Assembly: GCA_003520425.1 (NCBI GenBank)
Contig: DOUU01000357.1
Span: 977 to 6,832, forward strand
From: Deltaproteobacteria bacterium
Lineage (GTDB): Bacteria; Myxococcota_A; UBA9160
Reading direction: 5' to 3'
Length of the DNA stretch: 5,856 nt
Within the stretch, counting starts at the first letter, position 1; each line of letters begins with the position of its first letter. The notes beneath the pieces are model-generated. The model ran no database searches, was not told the origin of the DNA, and saw only the letters and a list, made by a program, of their open reading frames with translations. This document shows, one piece after another, positions 1 through 5,855 of this stretch. Position numbers and translations under genes: made by a program.

Positions 1-1419
1 GTGCACGCTCTCCTCCTCCGCGCTCTCCCCGGCCTCCGCCAGGACCGCGCGCCAGCCGGGCTCCTGGAGCGAGCGGGCTCGCGTGCGGAAGCGCTCGCCG
101 CACACCTCGGTCGTGCGCTCGACGCGCACCCACACTGCGGGGGGATAGAAGGCGCCGAGGAAGCGGCGCACGACCAGGTCAAAAAGGCGCCGGTCGTCTC
201 CCGACAGACCCGCCGTGGGCAGCGTTCCGGTCGGGATGATGGCGAAGTGGTCTGACACGCCTGAGTTGTCAAAGATGCGAGCCTCGTTCTCAAGGCCCGT
301 GCGCTTAAGGTTCGCCGCGGCGGTGGCGTACTCTCCCATCGCGACGGGCGCCTCGTGACGGGCGGCACCGGCGAGGGTCGCCAGCACGCGATGGACCGTT
401 TCGCGGTAGTCCTCGGGGAGGCAGCGCGAATCCGTCCGCGGGTAGGTCAGGATCTTGTGCTGCTCGTAGCAGCGCTGGGCGGCGCCCAAGGTTCGCTTCG
501 CCGACCAGGAGAAGCGCCGGTTGGCTTCGCGCTGAAGGCTGGTGAGGTCAAAGAGCGGGGGTGCCGACTCCCGGGAGGGCTTGCGGGTCTCCTCCGCCGT
601 GCCCCGTTGCCCGCGCACCGCAGCCACGATCGCCTGCGCCCGCCCCTCGTCGAAGATCCGGTCGTCCCGCGCCTGTTCGTCTTCGCCCGCTCGAAAGGCG
701 GGGTCAAACCAGGTGCCGGTGTAGGTCTGGCCGTCGCGCTCGAAGGTGCCGGTGACGCGCCAGTAGGGCCGGGGCACATGGGCGAGCACCTCGAACTCGC
801 GCTCGACCAGGAGCGCAAGCGTCGGGGTCTGGACCCGGCCCGCGGACCATGCCGTCTTCTCTTTGCGCGCCTTGAGCCGCTTGGTGAGGGCGCGCGTGGC
901 ATTCATTCCGATCAGCCAATCGGAGAAGGCGCGGCACTCGGCCGCCGCCCCGAGCCCTTCGAAGTCCCTGCCCGGCCGCAGATGGGCGAAGCCCTCCTGG
1001 ATCGAATCGTCGGTCATGGATTGGAGCCACAACCTCCGCACCGGCTTCGGGCTGCCAAAATGCTTCACGATCTCGCGGAAGATGAGCTCGCCCTCGCGGC
1101 CCGCGTCGCAGGCGTTCACCACGAGGTCGACGTCGTCGCGCTGAATCAGCCTCTTCAAGGTCCGGATCCGCTCGGCCTGACCCGACTTGGGCTTGAAGCG
1201 GAACTCCTCCGGCAGGATCGGGAGGTCGTCGAGCAGCCAGCGCTTGTATTTCGGGTCGATCTCCTCGGGCTCGAGCAGCTCGAAAAGGTGCCCCACGGCG
1301 AAGCTTAGGACGTAGCGCTCGTTCTCATAGAAGCCCTCGTGCTCGCTAAAGCCGCCGAGAGCTTGAGCGATGTCCCGGGCCACACTGGGCTTTTCGGTGA
1401 TGACGAGGGCCTTGGCCAC
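1..1419 (-). CDS. topB: DNA topoisomerase III (type IA), N-terminal part, truncated by window edge
   Basis: Type IA topoisomerase: cuts one DNA strand through a 5'-phosphotyrosine and passes another strand, resolving precatenanes and recombination intermediates. The frame is open for 473 codons to the left edge, where the C-terminus is missing. The Toprim domain starts with VAKALVITEKPSVARDI (catalytic Glu9, Lys10) and continues to DAGREGE at residues 105-111. GRVQTPT at 194-200 is the conserved core motif. LTYPRTDS places the catalytic tyrosine at 326 with Arg328 after it, close to Tyr328 of E. coli TopB. SDHFAIIPT at 389-397 is the conserved His-containing motif. The start is GTG at 1419: the only start codon between the in-frame stop at 1450-1452 and the Toprim motif, with GGAG at 1424-1427 four bases upstream. 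Odd: the middle Asp of the usual DxDxE is Gly107, as I recall for B. subtilis-type TopB. It is transcribed divergently from the phosphorylase. The family is certain; TopB rather than TopA rests on overall resemblance. Confidence 0.95.
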   Translation of the reverse strand, partial: MAKALVITEKPSVARDIAQALGGFSEHEGFYENERYVLSFAVGHLFELLEPEEIDPKYKRWLLDDLPILPEEFRFKPKSGQAERIRTLKRLIQRDDVDLVVNACDAGREGELIFREIVKHFGSPKPVRRLWLQSMTDDSIQEGFAHLRPGRDFEGLGAAAECRAFSDWLIGMNATRALTKRLKARKEKTAWSAGRVQTPTLALLVEREFEVLAHVPRPYWRVTGTFERDGQTYTGTWFDPAFRAGEDEQARDDRIFDEGRAQAIVAAVRGQRGTAEETRKPSRESAPPLFDLTSLQREANRRFSWSAKRTLGAAQRCYEQHKILTYPRTDSRCLPEDYRETVHRVLATLAGAARHEAPVAMGEYATAAANLKRTGLENEARIFDNSGVSDHFAIIPTGTLPTAGLSGDDRRLFDLVVRRFLGAFYPPAVWVRVERTTEVCGERFRTRARSLQEPGWRAVLAEAGESAEEESVH

Positions 1420-1467
1420 GGAGCTCCCATGCCCGCGGGGAGCGGACGCCTAGTCCGGCCGGGCGGG

Positions 1468-1479
1468 ATGGGCACCCAT
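1468..1479. repeat. Short palindrome overlapping the candidate topB -10 element
   Basis: ATGGG-CA-CCCAT is a perfect inverted repeat with 5-bp arms and a 2-base centre. It covers five bases of the proposed -10 element and the predicted start point, where a repressor operator would sit. Arms this short can arise by chance in GC-rich DNA, so function is only a possibility. Confidence 0.22.
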
Positions 1480-1503
1480 AGCCCGAGGCCTTGGGGCTGA
1501 CAA
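1468..1503 (-). promoter_or_regulatory. Candidate sigma-70-type promoter for topB
   Basis: Read on the minus strand, TTGTCA (1503-1498, five of six matches to the -35 consensus) is followed after exactly 17 bases by TATGGG (1480-1475, the first three bases matching the -10 consensus). Transcription would start near 1468, giving a leader of about 50 bases to the GTG at 1419. The spacing and -35 are good, but the -10 is poor at its conserved last T, and GC-rich genomes often have weak consensus. This is inferred from pattern only. Confidence 0.33.
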
Positions 1504-1513
1504 GCCAAGCCCC
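1490..1513. repeat. Inverted repeat in the topB/phosphorylase intergenic region
   Basis: GGGGCT at 1493-1498 pairs with AGCCCC at 1508-1513 across a 9-base loop. An alternative pairing, CTTGG (1490-1494) with CCAAG (1505-1509), uses the same bases, so two competing short hairpins are possible. No T-tract follows on either strand and no gene ends here, so this is not a terminator. It overlaps the candidate topB -35 element. Confidence 0.2.
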
Positions 1514-1610
1514 GATCGGCCCTCCGTCCCGCTCGCGCCTCCCCGAAAGGCTTACGGCACGGTCGGGTGCTCCCCGGAAAACTTGAGCGGGCCACCGCGC
1601 GGGCGGCTAC

Positions 1611-1630
1611 GTTGCTCGAAAATGAGCAAC
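1611..1630 (+). repeat. Perfect inverted repeat straddling the phosphorylase start codon
   Basis: GTTGCTC (1611-1617) and GAGCAAC (1624-1630) are exact reverse complements separated by GAAAAT. In RNA this gives a 7-bp stem with a 6-base loop, and the ATG at 1622-1624 lies across the loop and the first paired base. If the transcript begins well upstream, the hairpin would partly hide the start codon. If the message is leaderless, the 5' arm would not be transcribed and the repeat would act only as DNA or not at all. The repeat itself is plain in the sequence; its function is unknown. Confidence 0.4.
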
Positions 1631-2398
1631 GTCCAACCGATTACAGGCTGCAAGCCCGGGGATATCGCTCCCCACGTCTTCCTGTGCGGAGACCCGGCCC
1701 GGGTTGGGCGCATCGCCGCCTCCTGGAAGGGCGTGCGGGAAGTCTGCAACGTCCGCGAGTACCGCATCCTGACAGGGGAACGGAGCGGCGTTGCGCTCTC
1801 CGCTGCCTCAACGGGAATCGGCGGGCCGAGCACAGCCATTCTGATCGAAGAGCTCACGAAGCTTGGCGCCCATACTTATATTCGAGTCGGCAACAGCGGG
1901 GGGCTCTCCTCGCGGCTTGAGCTCGGCGACCTCGTGGTGACGACCGGAGCGGTCCGGGACGACGGCACCTCGCGGAGCTACGTCCATCCCGAATATCCCG
2001 CCGTGAGCGACTATCGGGTGGTCGGAGCCTTGGTGGAGGCCGCTTCCGGGCGGGGTGCGCGCTTCCACACAGGGGTCACCTGGTCCCTCGACGCCTTCTA
2101 CGCCCGGAACGCGGTCGCAGCCGCGGACGGTCGGATGGAGTCCATGAGCTACCGGGGCTACTGGACCCCCGGCCACGAGGCGCGGATCCGAGAGATGCAG
2201 GCCGCGGGCATTCTCAACTGCGAGATGGAATCGGGGGTGATCCTCACCCTGGCCGGTCTCTTCGGCCTGCGGGCGGGCTGCATCTGCGTGGTGTCGGACC
2301 GCACGCCCTGGCCCGGGCCGGCCGCGATCGACCTCGATCGCAACATGACGACCTGCATCGAGGTGGCCCAGACCGCGATGCTCGCCCTCGCACGCTAG
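1622..2398 (+). CDS. Nucleoside phosphorylase, PNP/UDP family (purine- or uridine-type unresolved)
   Basis: Cytosolic salvage enzyme that splits a nucleoside with phosphate into base and (deoxy)ribose-1-phosphate. The 258 residues match the 253 of E. coli uridine phosphorylase along most of the length. Visible motifs are GDPARV (23-28, phosphate loop), Arg45, STGIGGPST (63-71), Arg88 followed by GNSGG (90-94), DAFY (157-160), EMES (201-204, ribose-binding Met-Glu) and SD (225-226). Overall it looks most like Udp, but the Gln and Arg that grip uracil in E. coli Udp (GQER) are replaced in ARNAV (161-165), and Asp226 stands where DeoD has its catalytic purine Asp. The base specificity is therefore open, with a lean to purine. 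ATG at 1622 fits the family N-terminus. It has no Shine-Dalgarno sequence; an in-frame TTG at 1583 would add 13 residues and is less likely. hisS follows 154 bases later on the same strand. Confidence 0.92.
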   Translation: MSNVQPITGCKPGDIAPHVFLCGDPARVGRIAASWKGVREVCNVREYRILTGERSGVALSAASTGIGGPSTAILIEELTKLGAHTYIRVGNSGGLSSRLELGDLVVTTGAVRDDGTSRSYVHPEYPAVSDYRVVGALVEAASGRGARFHTGVTWSLDAFYARNAVAAADGRMESMSYRGYWTPGHEARIREMQAAGILNCEMESGVILTLAGLFGLRAGCICVVSDRTPWPGPAAIDLDRNMTTCIEVAQTAMLALAR

Positions 2399-2427
2399 AG
2401 ACTTGGCAAGCGGGTGGGCCCGGGCCT

Positions 2428-2449
2428 CCGGGGCGGCAGGCGGCCCCGG
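2428..2449 (+). terminator. GC-rich stem-loop after the phosphorylase, possible weak terminator
   Basis: CCGGGGC (2428-2434) pairs perfectly with GCCCCGG (2443-2449) over an 8-base loop, starting 30 bases after the phosphorylase stop codon. A second small hairpin, CCCG-GAGT-CGGG (2459-2470), follows and is trailed by CCTTTG. There is no real U-tract, so intrinsic termination would be inefficient. The element may instead stabilise the 3' end or be incidental to the high GC content. Confidence 0.3.
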
Positions 2450-2471
2450 CGGGCGTCTCCCGGAGTCGGGC

Positions 2472-2523
2472 CTTTGCCGCCCATCAAAAGGACGGACATG
2501 TTCCCTTCTCATGGGGGGCAAAG
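2472..2523 (+). promoter_or_regulatory. Long imperfect inverted repeat in the hisS leader, candidate RNA control element
   Basis: CTTTGCCGCCCAT (2472-2484) pairs with ATGGGGGGCAAAG (2511-2523) at 12 of 13 positions; the one mismatch is G2479 with G2516. Inside it, AAGG (2488-2491) can pair with CCTT (2504-2507), leaving a 12-base loop that holds the ATG of a small ORF. The stem therefore hides both the Shine-Dalgarno sequence of that ORF and an in-frame upstream ATG of hisS at 2511. The 3' arm ends 29 bases before the hisS ATG. No T-box or other known riboswitch class is recognisable. The pairing is visible; a regulatory role is inferred. Confidence 0.42.
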
Positions 2524-2542
2524 CCGCGCGCGCCTGTGGTAA
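2498..2542 (+). CDS. Putative 14-codon upstream ORF in the hisS leader
   Basis: ATG at 2498 opens a frame for MFPSHGGQSRARLW, ending in TAA at 2540-2542, ten bases before the hisS ATG. AAGGA at 2488-2492, five bases upstream of the ATG, is the best Shine-Dalgarno match in this leader, while hisS itself has none obvious. The short distance would allow translational coupling by termination and reinitiation. The peptide has one His only, so it does not look like a classical histidine attenuator peptide. It is out of frame with hisS. It is small enough to be accidental; whether it is translated is unknown. Confidence 0.3.
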   Translation: MFPSHGGQSRARLW

Positions 2543-2552
2543 GCAAGCGCCC

Positions 2553-3827
2553 ATGGCGAAGATCGATCTCCAGCCGCCGCGCGGGACGCGCGACTTCTAT
2601 CCCGAGGACATGCGCGTGCGCAGCTGGCTCTTCGACCTCTTTCGCCAGGTCGCGCGCCTGTACGCCTTCGAGGAGGTGGACGCCCCGATCGTCGAGCACG
2701 CGGAGCTGTTCATTCGCAAGGCAGGCGAGGAGATCGTCGAGCAGCTCTATCACTTCACGCTGCATGACCGGCACTTGGCCTTGCGCTCGGAGATGACTCC
2801 CTCGATCGCACGCATGGTGATGGCCCGGGCCGGGGGCCTGCGCCTTCCCCTGCGCTGGTTCGCCATCACCCAGAACTGGCGCTATGAGCGCACCACCCGG
2901 GGCCGCCGTCGGGAGCACTACCAGTGGAACATGGACATCTGGGGCGAGCGGGGGGTCGGGGCCGAGGCGGAGCTCATCTCGGCCATCACGCTCGCCCTCG
3001 AGCGTCTTGGGCTTGGGCCCGCGGACGTAAAGATCCGGGTGAACAGCCGCGCCCTCCTCGAAGAGACGCTGCGCGAGGGCATCCTGCGCAATCGGCCCGA
3101 GGCCTTCGAGCCGCTGTGCGTGGCCATCGACAAGCTCTCGAAGATCGGCCCCGAAGCCGTGTGCGAGCTGCTGTGCAATCCCGCGGGCGCGGTGCGGCTC
3201 GCACCCGGAGAAGCCCGGAATGTGGTCGAGCTCCTCGGTGCCCGGAGCCTCGAGGAGGCGGCCGCCGGAGCGCCGCCGGGCTCGCAGGCCCTCGAGGAGC
3301 TGCGCCAGCTCTTCCAGCTGCTCGAGGAGTACGGATGCCGGGAGTGGGTGGTGTTCGACGCCTCCGTGGTGCGCGGCCTGGCCTATTACACGGGGATCGT
3401 CTTCGAGGCCTACGACACCCAGGGCAAGCTGCGCGCGATCTGCGGCGGCGGGCGCTACGACCGCCTCCTCGAATCGATGGGAGGCGCGGCCATCCCGGCG
3501 GTCGGCTTCGGCTTCGGCGATGCCGTGATCCTGGAGCTCCTCGCCGATCGCGGCCTCTTGCCCGCCCGCCCCCGGGATCTCCATGGCGTCGTCTTCGCCT
3601 TCGGCGACGCCGAGCGTCCGGCTGCCATCGCCTTGGCAAAGCGCCTCCGCCGCGCCGGACACTCGATCGAGCTCGTGCTCGGGCACGGGAAGTTAAGGCG
3701 CGTGCTGCAGGATGCCGATCGAGCGGGTGCGGAGCGCGTGTATCTGATCGGCCCGGACGAAGCGGCCCGCGGCGAGGTGAAGGTGCGCAATCTGCGCACC
3801 GGCGAGGAGGAGACCCTCCCCCTCTAA
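2553..3827 (+). CDS. hisS: Histidine--tRNA ligase (histidyl-tRNA synthetase)
   Basis: Class II synthetase, cytosolic homodimer, activating His with ATP and charging tRNA-His. It has 424 residues, the same length as E. coli HisS. In order: PPRGTRDFYPED (8-19), motif 1 around Pro45, RSEMTPS (78-84), motif 2 from Arg110 (RYERTTRGRRREHYQW), the HisA motif RGLAYYTGIVFE (274-285), motif 3 with CGGGRYD (297-303) and GFGFGDAVI (318-326), then an intact anticodon-binding domain (about 345-424, VRNLRTGEEE near the end). That last domain argues against the HisZ paralogue. Deviations from E. coli: LDYY is LAYY, the motif 3 Arg is Val325, and the Gln that reads G-1 of tRNA-His aligns with Thr115. From memory, plant organellar and some bacterial HisRS share these features, so the enzyme is probably active. 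The ATG at 2553 gives the family-typical MAKIDLQPPRGTRD. In-frame starts at 2511 and 2403 would add unconserved sequence. Confidence 0.97.
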   Translation: MAKIDLQPPRGTRDFYPEDMRVRSWLFDLFRQVARLYAFEEVDAPIVEHAELFIRKAGEEIVEQLYHFTLHDRHLALRSEMTPSIARMVMARAGGLRLPLRWFAITQNWRYERTTRGRRREHYQWNMDIWGERGVGAEAELISAITLALERLGLGPADVKIRVNSRALLEETLREGILRNRPEAFEPLCVAIDKLSKIGPEAVCELLCNPAGAVRLAPGEARNVVELLGARSLEEAAAGAPPGSQALEELRQLFQLLEEYGCREWVVFDASVVRGLAYYTGIVFEAYDTQGKLRAICGGGRYDRLLESMGGAAIPAVGFGFGDAVILELLADRGLLPARPRDLHGVVFAFGDAERPAAIALAKRLRRAGHSIELVLGHGKLRRVLQDADRAGAERVYLIGPDEAARGEVKVRNLRTGEEETLPL

Positions 3828-3883
3828 AGAGCCGACCCGGGGCGGCGGGGCGACGCGCGCGATGCGCGACGGACAGGACGAGC

Positions 3884-3889
3884 TATATA
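3884..3889 (+). promoter_or_regulatory. Candidate -10 element for speA
   Basis: TATATA is the only A/T-rich hexamer in the 126-base gap between hisS and speA, and it stands out against very GC-rich surroundings. A start point near 3896 would give a leader of about 58 bases. No convincing -35 element lies 16-18 bases upstream (GATGCG at 3861-3866), so the promoter would need an activator or a different sigma factor, or the site is incidental. Confidence 0.28.
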
Positions 3890-3895
3890 GGGCGG

Positions 3896-3908
3896 CGTTT
3901 GGCAAACG
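3896..3908. repeat. 13-bp palindrome at the presumed speA transcription start
   Basis: CGTTTG-G-CAAACG has perfect 6-bp arms around one central base. It begins six bases after the TATATA element, so it covers the predicted start point, which is where a repressor operator would act. In RNA it could form only a 5-bp hairpin with a 3-base loop. It does not resemble the AT-rich ArgR box as I know it. Confidence 0.32.
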
Positions 3909-3909
3909 A

Positions 3910-3929
3910 GGGCGCCAAGGGAGGCGCCC
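3910..3929 (+). promoter_or_regulatory. GC stem-loop in the speA leader
   Basis: GGGCGCC (3910-3916) and GGCGCCC (3923-3929) form a perfect all-GC 7-bp stem with loop AAGGGA. The loop and the start of the 3' arm together spell AAGGGAGG, a Shine-Dalgarno-like run that would be tied up in the hairpin. The free GGAGG (3933-3937) comes four bases later but is 16 bases from the ATG, which is long; AAGG at 3939-3942 is 11 bases away. The stem may influence ribosome access. It does not match the guanidine or other riboswitch motifs I know. Confidence 0.35.
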
Positions 3930-3953
3930 GGCGGAGGCAAGGCGACACAGAAA

Positions 3954-5855
3954 ATGCGCGGCTGGACGGTTCGCGACAGCCTTGAGCTCTACCTCGTGCA
4001 AAGCTGGGGCGCTGGCTTTTTTACGATCAACGACGCAGGGCGCGTCGAGGTCCGCCCCGGTGGAGATGGGGGCGCGGGCATCGACCTGCTCGAGCTCGTG
4101 GGCGAGCTCGAGCGGCGCGGGCTGCGTCCTCCCCTTCTCGTGCGCTTCTCCGACATCCTCGCGAGCCGCGTGAAGGGCCTGTGCGGCGCCTTCGCGAGCG
4201 CGATCCAAGAGTACGGGTACCGCGGCCGCTTCCGAGGCGTGTATCCCATCAAGGTGAACCAGCAGCGGCAAGTCGTCGAGGAGATCATCGACGACGGCGC
4301 TCCCTACGGGGTTGGGCTCGAGGCGGGCAGCAAGCCCGAGCTGCTCGTGGCCCTCGCGCTGCTCGAGACGCCGGGGGCGCTCATCATCTGCAACGGGTAC
4401 AAGGATCGCGCCTACATCGAGACCGCGCTCCTCGCGCAGCGCCTCGGCCGCAACCCCATCATCGTGATCGATCGCTTCCGCGAGATCGACCTCCTCATCA
4501 AGACGAGCCGTGAGCTCGGCATTCGCCCGCGCATCGGAGTGCGCGCGCGGCTCACCACGAGGGGTGCCGGCAAGTGGGTCGAGTCCACCGGGGACCGCTC
4601 GAAGTTCGGGCTCTCGGCGGTCGAGATCGTGGAGGCCGTCGAGCGGCTTCGCAGCGAGGACATGCTCGATTGCCTCGAGCTCCTGCACTTCCACATCGGA
4701 TCGCAGATCACCGCCATCCGCGCGCACAAGGACGCGCTGCGCGAAGCGAGCCGCATCTACGTGGAGTTGCACAAGCTCGGCGCGCGGCCGAGCGTCCTCG
4801 ACGTGGGCGGGGGCCTCGGGGTCGACTACGACGGCTCGCAGACCAACTTCCACTCGTCGATGAACTACTCCGTCCAGGAGTATGCGAACGACGTCGTGGC
4901 TTTCATCCAGGAGGCGTGCGACGCGAGCCAGGTGCAGCATCCCGACATCGTGACCGAGGCCGGGCGCGCCATGGTCGCGCACCACTCGGTGCTGATCTTC
5001 GATGTCCTCGGGGTGAACGAGATGGTGACGGGCAAGCCGCCCGACCCCGTGCATGAAGAAGGTCCCAAGGTACTGCGCGACCTCTCCGAGGTGTGGTCGG
5101 GCATCTCCCGCAAGAACGTGCAGGAGGCCTACCACGACGCCCTGCAGCTCAAGGAGGAGGCCTCCACGCTCTTCTCCCTGGGCTACCTCGACCTGCGCGC
5201 GCGGGCCCGGGTGGAACGCCTGTTCTGGGACTGCTGCGAGAAGATCCTGCGGATCGTGCGCGAGCTTCCCTACGTGCCGGAGGACCTCGAGGACCTCGAG
5301 AAGGGCCTGGCCGACACCTACTACGGGAACTTCTCCGTCTTCCAGTCCGCACCGGACCACTGGGCGGTGAAGCAGCTGTTCCCGGTGATGCCGATCCACC
5401 GCCTGGACGAGCGACCGACGCGGCGTGGAGTGTTCGCGGACCTGACTTGCGACAGCGACGGGAAGATCGACCAGTTCATCGACCAGCGTGATGTGAAGGA
5501 TGTGCTGCCGCTTCACACGTACAACGGACTCCCCTACTACATCGGAGTCTTCCTGGTCGGGGCCTACCAGGAGATCCTGGGCGACCTCCACAATCTCTTC
5601 GGCGACACCGACGCGGTGCACGTCCGGCTCGACGAGCAGGGGCGCACCGTGGTCGAGCACGTGGTGGAGGGCGACGAGGTCCACGAGGTGCTGTCCTACG
5701 TCGAGTACGATCAGCGGCAGCTCGTCGAGCGTGTGCGCCGAAGGATCGAGGCGGCGCTGCGCGAAGGCACGATCAGCCTGGAGGAATCCGCTCGCCTGCG
5801 CAAGCAGTATGAGCAGGGACTGCAGGAATACACCTATCTCACGCGCGACGAGTAG
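3954..5855 (+). CDS. speA: Biosynthetic arginine decarboxylase
   Basis: PLP enzyme of fold type III converting L-arginine to agmatine, the first step of the agmatine route to putrescine. The 633 residues compare with about 658 in E. coli SpeA. The N-terminal signature WGAGFFTINDAGRVEV (18-33) is typical. The PLP lysine is Lys100 in YPIKVNQ, LHFHIGSQ (244-251) and GGGLGVDYDG (285-294) line the cofactor site, and EAGRAMVAHH (335-344) holds the Glu facing the PLP ring. CDSDGKID (499-506) carries the active-site Cys499, and GVFLVGAYQEILGDLHNLFGD (531-551) is the conserved C-terminal block that completes the active site across the dimer. The gene is complete, ending in TAG at 5853-5855. The start is fixed: the frame has a stop at 3888-3890 and no other start codon before ATG 3954. 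The 126-base gap after hisS and its structured leader suggest separate control. speB or aguA/aguB would be expected partners but lie outside the window. Confidence 0.97.
   Translation: MRGWTVRDSLELYLVQSWGAGFFTINDAGRVEVRPGGDGGAGIDLLELVGELERRGLRPPLLVRFSDILASRVKGLCGAFASAIQEYGYRGRFRGVYPIKVNQQRQVVEEIIDDGAPYGVGLEAGSKPELLVALALLETPGALIICNGYKDRAYIETALLAQRLGRNPIIVIDRFREIDLLIKTSRELGIRPRIGVRARLTTRGAGKWVESTGDRSKFGLSAVEIVEAVERLRSEDMLDCLELLHFHIGSQITAIRAHKDALREASRIYVELHKLGARPSVLDVGGGLGVDYDGSQTNFHSSMNYSVQEYANDVVAFIQEACDASQVQHPDIVTEAGRAMVAHHSVLIFDVLGVNEMVTGKPPDPVHEEGPKVLRDLSEVWSGISRKNVQEAYHDALQLKEEASTLFSLGYLDLRARARVERLFWDCCEKILRIVRELPYVPEDLEDLEKGLADTYYGNFSVFQSAPDHWAVKQLFPVMPIHRLDERPTRRGVFADLTCDSDGKIDQFIDQRDVKDVLPLHTYNGLPYYIGVFLVGAYQEILGDLHNLFGDTDAVHVRLDEQGRTVVEHVVEGDEVHEVLSYVEYDQRQLVERVRRRIEAALREGTISLEESARLRKQYEQGLQEYTYLTRDE

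Noticed and set aside
355..1308. 317-codon open frame on the plus strand
   Set aside because: It lies wholly within the minus-strand topoisomerase, whose Toprim, TYPRTDS and SDHFAIIPT motifs show the coding frame. The plus-strand product has no family resemblance.
1305..1430. ATG at 1430 on the minus strand as a topB start, which would imply a frameshift
   Set aside because: That ATG is in another frame. The Toprim frame has its own GTG at 1419 with GGAG upstream and reads without interruption to the window edge.
2403..2552. N-terminal extension of hisS starting at 2403 or 2511
   Set aside because: The added residues are unlike any HisRS N-terminus, while MAKIDLQPPRGTRD at 2553 starts exactly where the family does.
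1808..2554. 248-codon open frame on the minus strand, opposite the phosphorylase
   Set aside because: Shadow of the phosphorylase, with Pro/Arg/His-rich composition typical of antisense frames in GC-rich DNA.
2484..3686. 400-codon open frame on the minus strand, opposite hisS
   Set aside because: Antisense shadow of hisS with low-complexity composition and no motif.
3856..3868. CGCGC-GAT-GCGCG hairpin downstream of hisS as a terminator
   Set aside because: Only five base pairs with a 3-base loop and no T-tract; such repeats are expected by chance in this composition.
3896..3929. Tandem hairpins of the speA leader as a guanidine-II (mini-ykkC) riboswitch
   Set aside because: That class needs two hairpins with ACGR loops. 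The loops here are GGC and AAGGGA, and the first stem is short.
2924..3985. 353-codon plus-strand frame overlapping hisS and running into speA
   Set aside because: Out of frame with hisS, Arg/Gly/Pro-rich and without motifs. Its overlap into the speA start is incidental.
3693..5684. 663-codon open frame on the minus strand, opposite speA and the end of hisS
   Set aside because: It is the antisense shadow of codons with G/C at the third position. The plus strand carries unmistakable SpeA and HisRS motifs, and the antisense product is rich in repeated Glu, Ala, Leu, His and Val with no recognisable domain.
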